From assembly GCF_001927285.1 (NCBI RefSeq), contig NZ_MSIG01000005.1, positions 124,001-188,000 on the forward strand: 64,000 bases of DNA, written 5' to 3'. The translations under genes were made by a program, and so were the position numbers. Shown here piece after piece: positions 61,764-64,000 of the stretch. The stretch's first letter is position 1. Each line of letters opens with the position of its first letter. This stretch comes from Mongoliimonas terrestris. Its GTDB lineage: Bacteria > Pseudomonadota > Alphaproteobacteria > Rhizobiales > Pleomorphomonadaceae. The notes below the pieces were generated by a model. The model ran no database searches, had not been told where the DNA came from, and worked only from the letters and a program-made list of their open reading frames with translations.

Positions 61764-62711
61764 TCAGCGATCAGGTCGTGCAACTTGATCGCAGAAAGCT
61801 CCAGGGTTGGTCGGGATGGCCCCGGCCCGGTGGAGCACGGCGGCCGGCAGTCGCGCAAGAGCGCCGGTGCACGATAGCGCAGCACCGGCAGCCAGGATGC
61901 CGATCTCCGCCGCCTCCACCAAGCTCCGGCCGAACGCCAGCGCCAGCAGCGTGCCCGCGATCAGCGCGTCGCCGGCCCCGGTGACGTCCGCGACCGGCAT
62001 CGCCGGCACCGGGAGCAGCCGCGGATCACCGCCGTCCAGCACCGCGACCGGCCCGGCCCCCGCCGTCACCACCGCGCGCCGCACGCCGATCGTCCGAAGG
62101 CTCCGCGCCGCCGCATCGGCGCTCGGAAGGGCGCGCCCGGCAATGGCCTCGGCGCTGGCTCGGTTGATGAAGAGGAGGGCGCCCGCCTGGGCCGGCGCCA
62201 GCACCCGGCCGGCCTTCGCCCGCGACACCGCATCGACCGCAAGCCGCGCGCCGACGCTCTCCGAAAGTACCGCCAGGGTGGCGGCCGGCAGGTTGGCATC
62301 GGCGAACACGACGTCCGCCGCCGCAAGCGGCGCCGCAAGGGCGGCCATCTGGTCCGGCGACAGGCGGTCGTAGATGCGAAGGTCGGAAAGCGCCGCCACC
62401 AGTTCCCCGTCGGACCCGTGCAGGGCCACATAGGTGCCGGTCGCCGCGGTGCCGTCGCGGACGACGCCGTCCGTGCCGACGCCGCGCGCCGCAAGGTCCG
62501 CCAAAAGGGCGTCGCCGGCCGCGTCCGCGCCGAGCCGCGTCGCCAGGTGGATCGCGACCACCGGCGCCGCGCTCGCCAGCAGCACCGCCACGTTCCGGGC
62601 CACCCCGCCGGCGCGCTCCGCAAGCCGTCCCGGGCAGGACGTGCCCGGCTCGAACGGCTGGTCGGTGCGGCCGATCAGGTCGCGATGACAGCCACCCACC
62701 GCCAGGAGCAT
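61764..62711 (-). CDS. psuK: PfkB-family carbohydrate kinase, probable pseudouridine kinase
   Basis: The protein has 315 residues from ATG 62711 (MLLAVGGCHRDLIGRTDQP). A GTG at 62771 would add 20 residues. PfkB signature 1 region is PGRLAERAGGVARNVAVLLAS. Signature 2 is VADVTGAGDALIAGTLLAL, with the catalytic Asp in GAGDA. The pairing with psuG gives the substrate as pseudouridine (inference). The last codons run into the repeat-bearing gap. Confidence 0.85.
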   Translation of the reverse strand: MLLAVGGCHRDLIGRTDQPFEPGTSCPGRLAERAGGVARNVAVLLASAAPVVAIHLATRLGADAAGDALLADLAARGVGTDGVVRDGTAATGTYVALHGSDGELVAALSDLRIYDRLSPDQMAALAAPLAAADVVFADANLPAATLAVLSESVGARLAVDAVSRAKAGRVLAPAQAGALLFINRASAEAIAGRALPSADAAARSLRTIGVRRAVVTAGAGPVAVLDGGDPRLLPVPAMPVADVTGAGDALIAGTLLALAFGRSLVEAAEIGILAAGAALSCTGALARLPAAVLHRAGAIPTNPGAFCDQVARPDR

Positions 62712-62796
62712 CGGGGCGCCGCGGCCCCCGAGGATCCCCGCGCCCTCGGGCGAGTCGACGCCGGAGGTCACGGCGACCGGCCTGTGAAAAATATGT

Positions 62797-62811
62797 GAAC
62801 AAGCATAGAAC
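62797..62811. promoter_or_regulatory. LexA (SOS) box GAAC-N7-GAAC upstream of recA
   Basis: GAAC (62797-62800), N7, GAAC (62808-62811) is a perfect match to the alphaproteobacterial direct-repeat SOS box. It is 120 bp upstream of the recA ATG. Confidence 0.7.
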
Positions 62812-62854
62812 GCATGGGCGAAAAATTATTCACCGCAAAGGGTTGGGGCGACTC

Positions 62855-62882
62855 TTGCAAACCAGAACAAACCACGTACATT
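62855..62882 (+). promoter_or_regulatory. recA promoter with second SOS-like box in the spacer
   Basis: TTGCAA (62855-62860) and TACATT (62877-62882) are separated by 16 bases and fit a sigma-70 -35/-10 pair. The spacer holds GAAC-N7-GTAC (62865-62879), one mismatch from the SOS box, which would place LexA directly over the polymerase site. Confidence 0.5.
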
Positions 62883-62930
62883 AACCTCAGTTTGTAAGCG
62901 CCGTCCGCACGTGGAATAAGGGCTGATCTC

Positions 62931-64000
<1,070 letters not shown>

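Noticed and set aside
61661..61885. Small minus-strand open frame between psuK and psuG
   Set aside because: It spans the dispersed repeat and the end of psuK in another frame; no family features.

Overview
The window is about 70% GC and reads as a chromosomal segment of an alphaproteobacterium of the order Hyphomicrobiales (Rhizobiales). Pointers are a growth-pole-ring (GPR)-like giant protein, a one-cysteine DksA, FlaF/FlbT/FliX flagellar regulators, cckA next to flhB, and short rhizobial-type flagellins. A family such as Pleomorphomonadaceae would fit, but that is only a guess. I see no rRNA, tRNA, CRISPR array or phage.

Layout. 1-3.5 kb: most of a giant coiled-coil membrane protein (minus strand). 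4.1-14.3 kb: housekeeping and signalling genes (HPt protein, 2Fe-2S ferredoxin, glutamine-synthetase-family ligase, GGDEF-EAL protein, VWA protein, SixA-like phosphatase, YcjX and YcjF-like proteins, MoxR ATPase). 14.6-54.1 kb: a large flagellar region. It holds hook and junction genes flgE-flgK-flgL, then flaF, flbT and three flagellin genes, then six glycosyltransferase-like genes including four paralogues. After these come a flaG-like gene, an flgN-like gene, flgJ, flgI, fliX and dksA. The next block is flgH-flgA-flgG-flgF facing fliL-fliM-(unknown)-motE and a 1287-residue repeat protein. A Pho-box-preceded phytase-like gene interrupts the region. The last part is fliP and fliO facing flgB-flgC-fliE-fliQ-fliR-flhB. 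54.2-56.8 kb: cckA. 56.8-62.7 kb: accessory metabolism (VapBC, cytochrome P450, serine hydrolase, TSUP permease, psuG/psuK). 62.9 kb to the end: recA, which runs off the edge.

Regulation is the most striking feature. Five perfect TTAA-N7-TTAA sites (the CtrA box) lie in intergenic regions: upstream of the GPR-like gene, a flagellin gene, the glycosyltransferase operon, flgI/fliX and fliO/flgB. Further one-mismatch sites lie near other flagellar promoters. Four flagellar intergenic regions also carry a palindrome CGGCA-N5-TGCCG (one with a mismatch), and flgE has a textbook sigma-54 promoter about 100 bp downstream of such a palindrome. With fliX and cckA present, this looks like a Caulobacter-style CckA-CtrA-FliX/FlbD-sigma54 hierarchy. 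It appears to include a putative flagellin-glycosylation operon and possibly the polar-growth protein. FlbD, ctrA, chpT, fliF, fliG, fliN, flhA and motA/motB are not in the window.
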